Shown: in pieces, positions 17,705 to 27,055 of the stretch | How the letters are laid out: every line of letters starts with the position of its first letter | Position numbering within the stretch: the stretch's first letter is position 1 | DNA from: DYKG01 sp964596185 | GTDB lineage: Bacteria > Muiribacteriota > Ozemobacteria > Ozemobacterales > Ozemobacteraceae | Direction: 5' to 3' | Length of the DNA stretch: 64,000 nucleotides | Assembly (NCBI GenBank): GCA_964596185.1 | Contig: CAZQUE010000009.1 | Location: forward strand, 1 to 64,000 | The notes under the pieces: model-generated | What the model was told of the DNA's origin: nothing | What the model saw: the letters and a program-made list of their open reading frames with translations, nothing else | Databases searched by the model: none | Translations under genes and position numbers: made by a program

Positions 17705-18997
17705 TTATTTAATTTGTCCGGCGTTGTCGCCAACGCACTCAGCCAGGCCTGCTGCCGGGCTTTTATAGAAAAGAACCAGATTGAGAATCACGCCGACCAG
17801 ACCGGCAAGACCAATTCCGGCCAGTTTCAGCTGACCGACATCGAAAGACATATCACCGATTCCGAAAACGAGAATTATGGACACAATCACGAGATTGCGT
17901 GAATCGCCAAAACCGACACGGTTGCGCACCAGTGTCTGAGCCCCGATAGAAGCGATCATTCCAAACAAAAGCACCATGATGCCGCCCATTACCGGCACGG
18001 GAATCGTTCGCAAGATTGCGCCAACCTTGCCGAGAAAAGCCAGACAGATGGCAAATACGGCGGCAATTCGCAACAATACCGGGTCAGGCCGCTTGAGCAA
18101 AGCCACGGCCCCGGTAACTTCAGAATAGGTTGTGTTGGGCGGGCCGCCAAGAAAAGCGGCTACCGAAGTGGCAATGCCATCTCCGAGCAAAGTGCGGTGC
18201 AGACCCGGCTCGCGCAGAAAGTCCTTTTTCGCTACCGATGAAACCGCGACGACATCGCCGACATGCTCGATCGCCGGCGCGATAGCGACCGGCAAAATAT
18301 ATGCGATCGCCTTCCAGTCAAAGCTCGGCAGGCAATAACGCCCGCATTCCATGGCCGCTGTCCAGGGCACGGCAAACCAGAGGCTATTCTGCACCAGAGC
18401 GAAATCAACCTTTCCCAGGGCAATACTGACGGCATAACCGACGCTGATGCCGATAAGAATCGGAATAAGCCCGACCATGCCACGACCACGCAAAACGACG
18501 GTCACTACGGTCACCAGACTGATCATCGCAATAAGAATAGCTATGGAATCTGGATTTCCCGACCCATCGAAGCTTCGAGCCATATTTACGGCAACCGGCG
18601 CAAGTTTGAGGCCGATAACCATGATTACTGGCCCGGTTACCACTGGCGGCAGAAGCTTTTCGATAATTTCGACGCCCTTGAACTTGACCAGCAGCGACAG
18701 CAGAATATAAACGATACCGGCGGCAACCAGACCGCCAAGCGTCTGGCCCAGTCCGAATTCTTTGATGCCGAACTGAATTGGCGCGATAAAAGCAAAACTG
18801 CTGGCCAGAAAAACCGGCACCTTGCCCCGGGTCACGGCATGAAAGATCAGCGTGCCGATTCCGGCAGTGAAAAGGGCTATAGAAGGGTCGAGACCGGTCA
18901 GGAGCGGCACGAGCACCAGTGCCCCGAAAGCGACGAACAGCATCTGCATACCGACGACAATTCTTTTTCCAGGGCTTAATTCGGCTTCAGTGCTCAT
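17705..18997 (-). CDS. Uracil/xanthine permease family (NCS2/UraA-like)
   Basis: A 430-residue integral membrane protein with about 14 helices, the NCS2 nucleobase:proton symporter fold. Recognisable segments include GMQMLFVAFGALVLVPLLTG at the start, the conserved PVAIAPAIEHVGDVVAVS (Glu/His/Asp substrate site of TM8) and LGGPPNTTYSEVTGAVAL of TM10, where the usual Asn-Thr-Thr-Tyr is kept. It should import uracil or a purine base. It stands 17 bases from the genes on either side, firmly inside an operon otherwise concerned with lipid-like steps, which is unusual and could mean an atypical substrate. Confidence 0.86.
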   Translation of the reverse strand: MSTEAELSPGKRIVVGMQMLFVAFGALVLVPLLTGLDPSIALFTAGIGTLIFHAVTRGKVPVFLASSFAFIAPIQFGIKEFGLGQTLGGLVAAGIVYILLSLLVKFKGVEIIEKLLPPVVTGPVIMVIGLKLAPVAVNMARSFDGSGNPDSIAILIAMISLVTVVTVVLRGRGMVGLIPILIGISVGYAVSIALGKVDFALVQNSLWFAVPWTAAMECGRYCLPSFDWKAIAYILPVAIAPAIEHVGDVVAVSSVAKKDFLREPGLHRTLLGDGIATSVAAFLGGPPNTTYSEVTGAVALLKRPDPVLLRIAAVFAICLAFLGKVGAILRTIPVPVMGGIMVLLFGMIASIGAQTLVRNRVGFGDSRNLVIVSIILVFGIGDMSFDVGQLKLAGIGLAGLVGVILNLVLFYKSPAAGLAECVGDNAGQIK

Positions 18998-19014
18998 TTA
19001 AAACCTCGAGTAAA

Positions 19015-19935
19015 TCAACGGTAAATCAACAGATAAATGGCTGCGGCAATGGAAGCAGGATAAGCCAGCAGATACAGAGTGACCGTGCCGCGGTAGATTT
19101 TTGCCCCGGCGACGTTGTTTTTCGTGGCGTATACTGCACCGGCAACGGCCACGAACAGGGAAATCGCCAACGGCGGCGCAAGCATCGCCCAGGTCGCAGC
19201 AGCTGCGAATTTCAACGTGGCGGCATAGTAAAAGCAGACCCAGGCGGCAATAACGTTCACGAGCAAAAGAACCACCGCGCCCCAGGGATTAAGCCGTGCC
19301 GAATAAGAATCGACACCATCGCGTTCTTCTTCTTTGCCGAAAGTTTTGCGGCCGAATTCAAAGACATTGAAAACAAACCAGTTGCCGAGAGCAAAAAGAA
19401 GAAAAGGCATCGCAGCCGCAGAAGGATCGGCGGCACGAAAAACTGCATGAATCAGCAAACCGATCATACTTGCGCTGAATGTGTGGGTAATCGCATAAAG
19501 CTCGAGTTTCGGGCGCATCCAGTCGCCGATGAAGAATTCCATGCGCATCATCAGAGTGAAACAAAGCACCATCACGTAGGTGACAAAAGTCGCCCAACCC
19601 AGATAAGCGGCCAGTGAAGCCTCGACCAGAATACACACCAGCGTCATCGTCGTGAATTCGCTAAGAGAAATCAAACCGCGGGCCAAAGGCCGCTCGGGAT
19701 TGTGTTCACGATCAAAATCGTAGTCTTTGACTTCGTCAAAAAGCCGCATGTGCAGAAAAACCAGCCAGACCAGCAAAAAGCCTGGCAATAAGCGGGCAAT
19801 GCCGGCACAGGCAACCGGATCATGGGGATTGGCCATCAGACCATTTGCGCTGAAAAAAGCAAAAATCATAATGGTTATGCCGAAAGGCTCGTGGCGTTCT
19901 TTCAAAAAAAGCCACCATCTACTCAGAAAACCCAT
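19015..19935 (-). CDS. UbiA-superfamily prenyltransferase-like membrane protein
   Basis: A 306-residue protein with about eight membrane helices. The first Asp-rich motif is RLFDEVKDYDFDREHNPERP (about residues 64-83) and the second is FGRKTFGKEEERDGVDSYSA; together they bind magnesium and the prenyl diphosphate in UbiA enzymes. The first is a clear family match; the second is longer and more charged than usual. Products could be quinones, hemes, archaeal-type lipids or other prenylated compounds. It heads a five-gene operon with a GAGGGA site just before its ATG. The neighbouring phosphotransferase and MMPL exporter hint that its prenylated product is modified and exported. Confidence 0.74.
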   Translation of the reverse strand: MGFLSRWWLFLKERHEPFGITIMIFAFFSANGLMANPHDPVACAGIARLLPGFLLVWLVFLHMRLFDEVKDYDFDREHNPERPLARGLISLSEFTTMTLVCILVEASLAAYLGWATFVTYVMVLCFTLMMRMEFFIGDWMRPKLELYAITHTFSASMIGLLIHAVFRAADPSAAAMPFLLFALGNWFVFNVFEFGRKTFGKEEERDGVDSYSARLNPWGAVVLLLVNVIAAWVCFYYAATLKFAAAATWAMLAPPLAISLFVAVAGAVYATKNNVAGAKIYRGTVTLYLLAYPASIAAAIYLLIYR

Positions 19936-20083
19936 ATCTTCCCTCTTTTATATGTTTCCGCCAGACCAGGCCGGCCCGGGGGAAAAGATTAGTCTAAATT
20001 CTCACTCTGTTCGGGTCAGCTAAAGCTTACCATGCAGGCATCTTTCAGACAAACTTTTTGTGAAACTCAGTACATTCAGCGCG

Positions 20084-23065
20084 TCATTGATTGCCATCGG
20101 CATTTAGTGACACAAGCTCGTGGCAGATCAGCCCTTGATCGTTATGAAAAAAGCTCAGTGACGAATGCTTTTCCAGGATATGAGCGCTGGCCTCATCGAC
20201 AAGAATATGCGAACGCATGGCGTGCTTGCTCAGGCTTTCAAGATTTTGAGCACAGACCAGCGGCATGCCGAAAACCGTCGCATCGAGTTTTCCCTGGTCA
20301 GAGCCGACCAGACCTGAAATAATGCGCCCGGTGGCAATACCAACACCGTTTTCGATAGAGAACTCACCGGCTTCAACTCTTGATTGGTTGAAAACTTTCA
20401 AGGCCCGGCGCATCTGCAAAGCTGCCCTGGCAGAACTCAAGACTGCCCGACCCGGTTCAGCATCGACAAAAACTGCCTGAATGGCATCACCGATTATTTT
20501 GTCGACAAAACCGCCGTTGCTTTCAATAATCCGACACATTGCCGTCAGGTAGTCATTGAGCATTGAAACCACCTCATCTGCCGGGTAACGTTCGCTAATG
20601 GTAGTGAAACTTCTAATATCGGAAAAAAGAATCGTGGCCTGCAAATAGCGCGGCGGCATCTGCTCGCCGAAGTTTTCGCCGGCAACCGCGTCTATAGCGA
20701 CTCTAGACACAAGATTCAGCATTTTTTTTCTTTCCTGCATCTTGATAGTCATGTGGTTGAAACTTCGGGCTAAAATACTGAATTGATCAGTGGTCTGACT
20801 TTTGATCTCCCAATCGTATTCCTGTTTCTGCAGCTTTCTGATAGCGGTAACGAATGCTGGAATCGGCCGCAAAAGGTGATTAGAGATGCCCAAAGAAAGA
20901 GACAGGCTACTGACGGAACTGACAAGTAAAATCAGCAGCAAATTAAGATAGGGATTAACTTCATCGGTTCTGACCGGAGTGGCAATTGCCATTGCAAAAA
21001 CCTGGCGATCGAAAATAACATCACAAAGAATCAGGTTATTTTCACGATTGCCGAGATTGTTTACAAAAGCTGAATCGGAATTTGTGTAAAACGAATTGGC
21101 GCTGTGAAAAAGCTCGTCGGACTCGTAGCCGATTCCACCCGGAGCATGAAAGATTCGCTGGTGCAAAGACCTTTCATTGGCTGAAGAAACCCGGAAAAGA
21201 TGAACATGAATTTTAAAACCATCTATTTCACTTTGAGTTGAAACGATGTGGTTGTTGATAAGTTCTGCCAGATAATTAAAATAAAGACTTGAATTGCTGA
21301 GCATACTGAAAATTCCAAGTATGCGGCCGTCTTTTCTTAGAAAAACAGCTCCAAGAAGCTGTTCAAGCGGAAGTGTCCTTAGAGAGAAAAATTCGCCTTC
21401 GCTGGCAAACATTCTGTTTTGCGCGGTGCGATCGGCAATCTGCTCGGTAAGTCCCGACGAAACATCAGCGAATTGTGCGATTCTGTTCTGTTCTTTTGCG
21501 GGTTTGTCAGCAAAAGCGCCGAAATCATACAAAAGCTTGTATGAACTGCCAAGCATTACCGGGCGCAATTCCCCACCCCGAGACTGGCTGAATCTTTTTC
21601 TTGTGAACTCCCGCGCCCAACGGTCGATTATCAGATAGTTATAGTATTGAAATCTTCTGAGATTATCACTTTCCAGAGTCGGGTCGAGCCTGGGCGTTAT
21701 TGCCGGCCAATCTGCCATTGGCCGCTCTTCAAGCAGATAGCCAAAACTCTTTATGGAAGCCAGCAACTTCAATTTCTGCAATCGCAAATTGTTGTCAACT
21801 TCGCGAATCTTTTTTTTCAAGGCATTGTTCACGCGCCGTTCACGCAGCTCAGAAAAATCTGAAGAATAGGAAAATGACAGCCAGCCCAGACCGATGACCG
21901 GCAAAAGGCACGAGCCGAAAAGCGCCGCCGTAACACTGAGGCGAATGCTGTTGGCAATGTTGGCCTTTCCGAAGGCAATAGCAAGGGTCAGCAGAAACGT
22001 AAACATTAGAATCAAGTTTAACAGGGTATTGAATGATCTCATATCGCGGGCACTCTGATCAAAAATTGCCTTCATGTCGTATTCCAGGGCAAAAACCGGC
22101 CTTGTCCCCTGCGGCAATGACAGCTTTTGAAACTTCAACAGCTCGGCAGGAACCTCAAAAAGCAGGCTCAACCGGCCATTTTCGCTAAAATAATCAGGCA
22201 ATCTCGCTCTTCGGCTATAACCGAAACGAAGCTGCAGCTGCTTATTGGAAAAATCTTTCAGGAATTCCCGGATTAAACTTCTGGTTGGAAAAGCTGAGCG
22301 ACGAAAGCCAATGAAAATGTGACGACCGTCGGTTTCCTTGCCTGGATATCTAATGCTGACAAGATATACGAGATCATCGAGAATACTCGAATAATTAACA
22401 CTGATTCGGTAAAGATCGATAGAAGGAGCGTTGATAAAGCCAAGAAGACGGTATAACTGCGGAAAATCTTTTTGATAAAGAGTTCTAAGGTTATGCTCAA
22501 CCGCCTGCTTTCTCATGAGAAAACGATGATCGACCTTTTTGGCCATCAACGCAATTTCCTCAAGCAGCCCCTTTTTGACGAACGCTCTTTTTAACAGTTC
22601 TTTTTCAGCGATAAAGCTGCATTTTTCCGGATCCTTTTCCGCATAAAATACGAAAGAGGTCTGAACTTTGCTAATTTTGGTCACTTTTTCAGCAAACCCT
22701 TTCAAGTCGACGCTTCCATCACTTTCCGGAGCAGGTAGAATTTTAACCATGGCATTGTTAAGATACATCTGCGGCTTTCCCCGTTGAAAATACTGGTTTG
22801 CCGCTACCGCAGTCTGTTCAGCCATCAACAGTCGGTTAAAAACCAGCTCTGATTTAAAATGCGTCTGACTCTCTTTAGCTTTGTTCATTAGATCCTGTCG
22901 AACCTTTTGCTGAGCAAGGCGCAAAGACTGATATTGAGAAATTTCAAAAGCCCGCTTGACCAAAACTGACGGAACACAGAAAATCAGCAACCACAGAAGC
23001 ATGAGTATCAGAGTCAGGCTTCTGCCGATTTCGATTTTAATCGGGCTCTGGTCGTCAATTCTCAT
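20084..23065 (-). CDS. Membrane-bound class III nucleotide cyclase, C1-like subunit (lacks transition-state residues)
   Basis: A 993-residue protein with an N-terminal membrane helix (LTLILMLLWLLIFCVPSVLV), a large extracytoplasmic region, further helices at about 350-400 and 700-730, a HAMP-like linker (ISNHLLRPIPAFVTAIRKLQ) and a C-terminal class III cyclase domain. The cyclase keeps both metal aspartates, Asp816 in LFSDIRSFTT and Asp860 in KIIGDAIQAVF, plus the adenine-selecting Lys856. The catalytic Asn/Arg pair is lost: the site reads VFGMPLVCAQNLE, with Val937 and Asn941 in their places. On its own it should be inactive. The start overlaps the other cyclase gene by four bases (ATGA), so the two are made together. 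It probably forms a heterodimer with that partner. Confidence 0.85.
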   Translation of the reverse strand: MRIDDQSPIKIEIGRSLTLILMLLWLLIFCVPSVLVKRAFEISQYQSLRLAQQKVRQDLMNKAKESQTHFKSELVFNRLLMAEQTAVAANQYFQRGKPQMYLNNAMVKILPAPESDGSVDLKGFAEKVTKISKVQTSFVFYAEKDPEKCSFIAEKELLKRAFVKKGLLEEIALMAKKVDHRFLMRKQAVEHNLRTLYQKDFPQLYRLLGFINAPSIDLYRISVNYSSILDDLVYLVSIRYPGKETDGRHIFIGFRRSAFPTRSLIREFLKDFSNKQLQLRFGYSRRARLPDYFSENGRLSLLFEVPAELLKFQKLSLPQGTRPVFALEYDMKAIFDQSARDMRSFNTLLNLILMFTFLLTLAIAFGKANIANSIRLSVTAALFGSCLLPVIGLGWLSFSYSSDFSELRERRVNNALKKKIREVDNNLRLQKLKLLASIKSFGYLLEERPMADWPAITPRLDPTLESDNLRRFQYYNYLIIDRWAREFTRKRFSQSRGGELRPVMLGSSYKLLYDFGAFADKPAKEQNRIAQFADVSSGLTEQIADRTAQNRMFASEGEFFSLRTLPLEQLLGAVFLRKDGRILGIFSMLSNSSLYFNYLAELINNHIVSTQSEIDGFKIHVHLFRVSSANERSLHQRIFHAPGGIGYESDELFHSANSFYTNSDSAFVNNLGNRENNLILCDVIFDRQVFAMAIATPVRTDEVNPYLNLLLILLVSSVSSLSLSLGISNHLLRPIPAFVTAIRKLQKQEYDWEIKSQTTDQFSILARSFNHMTIKMQERKKMLNLVSRVAIDAVAGENFGEQMPPRYLQATILFSDIRSFTTISERYPADEVVSMLNDYLTAMCRIIESNGGFVDKIIGDAIQAVFVDAEPGRAVLSSARAALQMRRALKVFNQSRVEAGEFSIENGVGIATGRIISGLVGSDQGKLDATVFGMPLVCAQNLESLSKHAMRSHILVDEASAHILEKHSSLSFFHNDQGLICHELVSLNADGNQ

Positions 23066-26000
23066 ATTTCCCTCAACATGAAAACCTTTTCGGCTTCATT
23101 CTTGCCTTTAACCTTTACTTCCCGGAAAAAGTCGCTTTTAAACTGACTTCCCTGTTTCGTATTTTCATCGATGAGAACGGCGGCTAATGGCAGGCTCTGA
23201 CTGAGACCCTCAAGCCTTGCGGCAAGATTGACCTTATCGCCAATGACGGTGTAATCCTGTCTGCTTTCATTTGCTCCAATCCTACCGGTAATGACATTGC
23301 CAGTTGAAATTCCGATTCCGACCTGTACCGCATCCAGGCCTAGTTTTGCCAGCCGGTCATTCAATGATGGCAGCTTCGAGATCATCCGACCGGCGGCGCC
23401 ACAAGCCAAATCTGCCGAAGTATTCACATCAGCGGGTGCAAAAACCGCCATGATCGCGTCCCCGATGTATTTGTCGATCTGACCACCTGAGGCAACGATG
23501 CACTTTTCCATTTCAGAAAAAAAGCAGTTCAACAAGGCAATCAGTTTTTCTGGCGGCAGGCGCTCAACTAAACGGTTAAAGCCTTTAATGTGGCAGAAAA
23601 GTACCGATCTCCAGGCAGTCTTGCCTTTTACGGTCACCAATTCCCGGCTTTCCTGCTCGATGGTATCGATGGCCTCCGAAGACAGAAAGCGACCGAGAGT
23701 GCGCCGCTCCCGCATTCCTCTGAGCAAATTATTGAATTCATCAGTCATCTCGGCAATTTCATTATTGAACTGGTTTTGAATGAATCTTTCCTGACCTGAT
23801 TCCAGCCCCTCGACCGCTTGAAGCAGAGAATCAATAGGTGAAAGAAAAAGCCGGGCAAGAATGGTTGAAAAAAGAGAAATGATGATCAGAAAATAAATAG
23901 TAAGCGGCAAAGCAGAATACAAGGCAACCAGCGAAAAGCTACGGTCTGTTTTCAAGGTTGACACAGCCACCAGTGGGAATCCGGAAATTCTTCTGGCGAC
24001 GGTAAGCGTGGTCAAACCGGCAACATCATCAAGGAAACATGAATAATCCGTTTCACCTTGAGCAATGGCGTTAACTGCCTGCCTTTCATTCTCATCGAGG
24101 GTTGCTTTTTGTGGCCAGACCCTGGAAAAATCCGGCCGGGTCGCTTCAATATCGTGGGTCTGAATAAAAACCGTATTGCGGCTACCGATTTCCGAAATCG
24201 AATGATAGAGATCATTGCTCTGCGCAAGTCGAATCAGCAATTCGCCGATAAGCGTTCCCAGGTCTTCCATGATGATGAGATAGCTGATGGTCGGGATACC
24301 GGTCACTTCCGCTGAGGTAATTTTGTAGGTAATGAACCTGAAATTTCCTTCGTCTTTACTTATGGTAAAGGGCACTGCCTCTGACTCACTGAGATTTTCG
24401 GCGTCCATCGGCATGAGCAGGCTGCCGATAGCCTGAATCTTTTTGCCCGAAGGTGAATTGAAAATCTTCTCGACAAAGCCCGGCTTGAGAAACCCGGCAA
24501 GCTTGAAAAAATTGTAAATTGAAGCGATGAGAATTTCACGAGAAAGCCTGGCGCTGGATGAATCGAGTATGGTCAGAGACTTTTTTTTCTGATAGCTTTC
24601 AATCATCAGTCCATCATTTCGCAAAAAGACGATCGAGCAAAGATGCGGTAGCATCTCATCGATAATTAGCTTTTCAAGCTCTTCTTTACTGCCGCGATTA
24701 ACCTCTTCAATTCTTTCAAGTGTTTTATTGAAATCGCTGCGAAGGAACTCATCTTCAGACTTGAAAGAAAGTTCGAGCATTTTCAGCTGATTTTCAAGAG
24801 CTTCGAGGTTCTTCCGGTTATCAAAACTGATTTTATGCTCTATAAAACCTGACCAGGCATAGAAAAATATCCCCGCCGGGATAAATGTCGCAATTAGAAA
24901 AGCCGCCAGCAGCTTTTTTCTTATATCTTCAATAGGCAACTGCTGTTGTAAAAGTGAGTGCATGAAAATCATGCTAAAAAAGATCACTATCAATCCGGAA
25001 AGTGAAAACCAGGTTACAAAATCAATCTCCCGAAGGGCATTGCTTTTCACTCTTGCAGAAAGAAATCCGAGCAGATAAGGACTTTTTTGCAATTCTCCGC
25101 GTTTATAGAGGATTCTGAGAAGCTCACGATTCTGATGCGATCCGGCTCGAAAAATTTCAAAATTCAGAGGTCGAAAAAGCTGCAGATCAGCAAGAGATTC
25201 AGCTCTATTGGCCGGCAGGGCGCGAACTTTTTTCAGGGTAAAACTGCGTTGCAGTTGTTGATCCCGGCAGTTGTCACGGGCCTGCTCGAGCACCCGGGAA
25301 ACCGGGATTGAAGATTCTGAAAAAACGGCAAAATAAGAAAAGACGGGTTCCCTGTTCAATGAAAAGAAAAAACGTTTTACCGAGAATATTTTTTCACCCT
25401 GTCCTTTGTCGAGAAAACCCTCTTCGACGGTTTCCTTTTGTTCGAGAGGTGAAAAATAGCTGCCGGAAACAGCGCCGACAAAGCTGGGCAACAGCCGTTG
25501 CTGCATGGCAGACAAAGGTTTGAAAGCTTCCATATCCTCGCGCTGCAAACATTCGCGATTGAGCATTTCCTGCATCAGGGTCGCGGCAGCCCTTTTGCCA
25601 GGTCGCGGGTAATAGCTGAATTCTTTTTCGTTATGAAAAACTTCGATACTATTGTTCCTGCTGCTGATAAAAAGCATCGGCCGCGCGCCGGTGGCACTGG
25701 CTATGGCTGAGAGCATCTGTACATGAACATCGTCGGCGAGAGAGTTTTGAGAAATCAAACAATTTCGCTTGCTGGCACCGGGAAGACCGCAAGCCAGTTC
25801 AGCTTTTTCAAGATTTGCCGCCAGGTAGTTTTTCAGCTTGATATCATTGGCGAAAAGTTTTAGTTCATTATCGAGACGATTGACCAGGTCGGCACGACGA
25901 GCTTCGAGGTATTCTGATTTCAGCTCAGAGAGAACCAATCTGCCGACTAGAAATGGAAAAACTACGGCAAAAAAGAACAACCCAACAAGCCAAATCGGGC

Positions 26001-26076
26001 GCATGCCCCGGGCGATGATCTGCGCTCTTCCATAGCCGCCACTCATCACTGCCTTAGTTTTATCATTATGGTTCAT
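23062..26076 (-). CDS. Membrane-bound class III nucleotide cyclase, C2-like subunit (first metal Asp replaced by His)
   Basis: A 1004-residue protein with the same layout as its neighbour: an N-terminal helix (IWLVGLFFFAVVFPFLVGRL), a long extracytoplasmic region, a helix pair around residues 355-410, a second sensor region, another helix near 715-740, a HAMP-like segment and the cyclase domain. It has the transition-state residues Asn950 and Arg954 in IGDKVNLAARLE, the second metal Asp873 in KYIGDAIMAVF, and its Lys. The first metal Asp is replaced by His829 (LFCHIKGF). It therefore resembles the C2 half of an asymmetric cyclase. It is the first gene of the pair; the 610 bases upstream carry inverted repeats and no clear gene. 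Confidence 0.85.
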   Translation of the reverse strand: MNHNDKTKAVMSGGYGRAQIIARGMRPIWLVGLFFFAVVFPFLVGRLVLSELKSEYLEARRADLVNRLDNELKLFANDIKLKNYLAANLEKAELACGLPGASKRNCLISQNSLADDVHVQMLSAIASATGARPMLFISSRNNSIEVFHNEKEFSYYPRPGKRAAATLMQEMLNRECLQREDMEAFKPLSAMQQRLLPSFVGAVSGSYFSPLEQKETVEEGFLDKGQGEKIFSVKRFFFSLNREPVFSYFAVFSESSIPVSRVLEQARDNCRDQQLQRSFTLKKVRALPANRAESLADLQLFRPLNFEIFRAGSHQNRELLRILYKRGELQKSPYLLGFLSARVKSNALREIDFVTWFSLSGLIVIFFSMIFMHSLLQQQLPIEDIRKKLLAAFLIATFIPAGIFFYAWSGFIEHKISFDNRKNLEALENQLKMLELSFKSEDEFLRSDFNKTLERIEEVNRGSKEELEKLIIDEMLPHLCSIVFLRNDGLMIESYQKKKSLTILDSSSARLSREILIASIYNFFKLAGFLKPGFVEKIFNSPSGKKIQAIGSLLMPMDAENLSESEAVPFTISKDEGNFRFITYKITSAEVTGIPTISYLIIMEDLGTLIGELLIRLAQSNDLYHSISEIGSRNTVFIQTHDIEATRPDFSRVWPQKATLDENERQAVNAIAQGETDYSCFLDDVAGLTTLTVARRISGFPLVAVSTLKTDRSFSLVALYSALPLTIYFLIIISLFSTILARLFLSPIDSLLQAVEGLESGQERFIQNQFNNEIAEMTDEFNNLLRGMRERRTLGRFLSSEAIDTIEQESRELVTVKGKTAWRSVLFCHIKGFNRLVERLPPEKLIALLNCFFSEMEKCIVASGGQIDKYIGDAIMAVFAPADVNTSADLACGAAGRMISKLPSLNDRLAKLGLDAVQVGIGISTGNVITGRIGANESRQDYTVIGDKVNLAARLEGLSQSLPLAAVLIDENTKQGSQFKSDFFREVKVKGKNEAEKVFMLREI

Positions 26077-26271
26077 TTTGCTTAAGCCTGCAAACCTGGG
26101 GTTTCTCGTATGGATTCAATTATAGCACGAGATTTCTTCGGGTTTTTATCTTCTTTCCCGGAGATTTGGTTTTGCAGTTGTTGACCGATCTCATTGCGAA
26201 CGATATCAGGTCAGGGGCAACAGGTTTTAAAAGGAGCTGCGCCTGTTCTAGAAAGGGCTCGAACATAATTT

Positions 26272-26347
26272 TACAACCAGAGCAGGTTGTACAGGCCGGG
26301 AAAAATTTTTGCATTTTTTTGGGCCGCATTTCGGGTGGCCTGTACAA
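26272..26347. promoter_or_regulatory. Overlapping, mutually exclusive inverted repeats
   Basis: TACAACC (26272-26278) pairs with GGTTGTA (26285-26291). The overlapping TTGTACAGGCC (26287-26297) pairs perfectly over 11 bases with GGCCTGTACAA (26337-26347) across a 39-base loop. The two stems share 26287-26291 and cannot form together. This could be an RNA switch or attenuator, or a pair of operators; strand unknown. Confidence 0.4.
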
Positions 26348-26527
26348 TTCGATCGACCCTGCTTCCGCTCTATTCTTGGCTTTTATCGACTATTGACCCA
26401 TCCGTTTTTTTCTGCTAAAAATCAACTATACATAAAATGCAGAATAAAATTTTCTGCCCGAACGAGAGATCATTTACGCCTTAAGTTTTAGAATTTTACC
26501 CAACATCAGTTATTCATGCCTGCGAGA

Positions 26528-26584
26528 GCAGAGGTTTTCGGCAACGAAACCTTCGGTTTGCTCTGCGGGTTTCGGTGTTTTTTT
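26528..26584 (+). terminator. Hairpin followed by a T-run (possible terminator or RNA element)
   Basis: GCAGAG (26528-26533) pairs with CTCTGC (26561-26566). Inside is GGTTTTCG-GCAA-CGAAACC, a hairpin with a GNRA-type tetraloop. Seven Ts follow at 26578-26584. It stands 100 bases before a small gene, so it could be an attenuator. Confidence 0.35.
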
Positions 26585-26686
26585 AAAGTTGATCAGCAAC
26601 TTTCGCCCGGACGGCATTGCATTCTTCATTTAAAGTGTAAATTTGATTTTACCTGTAAAACCAGGATTTGAAGAGGGAGAACGATT

Positions 26687-26947
26687 ATGAAAATTGAACA
26701 CATTGAAATGGTATGGGAATCGATTGCCCAGTTTCAGGCGAGCAGCATCAATTTCGGCGATTTCCTGGAAAAGCTTGGCAAAAGCCTTGAATCAGCAAGT
26801 ATTGAAGAAGCAAAAATCATTGGTGAAACATCACGTGAGCTCGATTTCATTCTTGCGGCTGAACCCTGGCACAAGAAAAAAATCGAAAGACTAACCGGTG
26901 ATTTGCGAAGCAGACTGCTGGCGCAGCTAAAAGCAACTGCCCATTAA
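26687..26947 (+). CDS. Small hypothetical protein
   Basis: An 86-residue, mostly helical protein with no membrane segment or recognised motif. The ATG at 26687 is preceded by GAGGGAGAACGATT, a good ribosome binding site. Acidic and basic residues alternate in amphipathic helices (SSINFGDFLEKLGKSLESAS; KKKIERLTGDLRSRLLAQLK), so a coiled or protein-binding role is possible. The exported STAS-domain gene follows after 108 bases. I do not recognise a family. Confidence 0.6.
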   Translation: MKIEHIEMVWESIAQFQASSINFGDFLEKLGKSLESASIEEAKIIGETSRELDFILAAEPWHKKKIERLTGDLRSRLLAQLKATAH

Positions 26948-27055
26948 GCTTCTGCATTAAAAATTCTCGAATCCCGCTGCCAGGAAAAAATCTGTGGACA
27001 ATCATCTGCGAAAGAAAGAAAATCAAAGAATATCCACAGCAGAGGAAGCTATTCG

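Larger units (their letters stand above)
26077..26686. other. Intergenic region without a convincing gene, rich in inverted repeats
   Basis: 610 bases between the divergent cyclase operon and a small plus-strand gene. No reading frame here has a ribosome site, family match or coding-like composition. It holds two sets of inverted repeats, listed separately at 26272-26347 and 26528-26584, and probably the divergent promoters. Confidence 0.5.

Noticed and set aside
20084..26076. Guanylate rather than adenylate specificity for the cyclases
   Set aside because: Both domains have Lys at the base-recognition position and Thr at its partner position, the adenylate-type pair, although specificity can only be settled by assay.
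26120..26347. A 75-residue minus-strand open frame with a CxxCxxC stretch
   Set aside because: No ribosome site, no recognised family, low-complexity basic end, and it overlaps the perfect inverted repeats.
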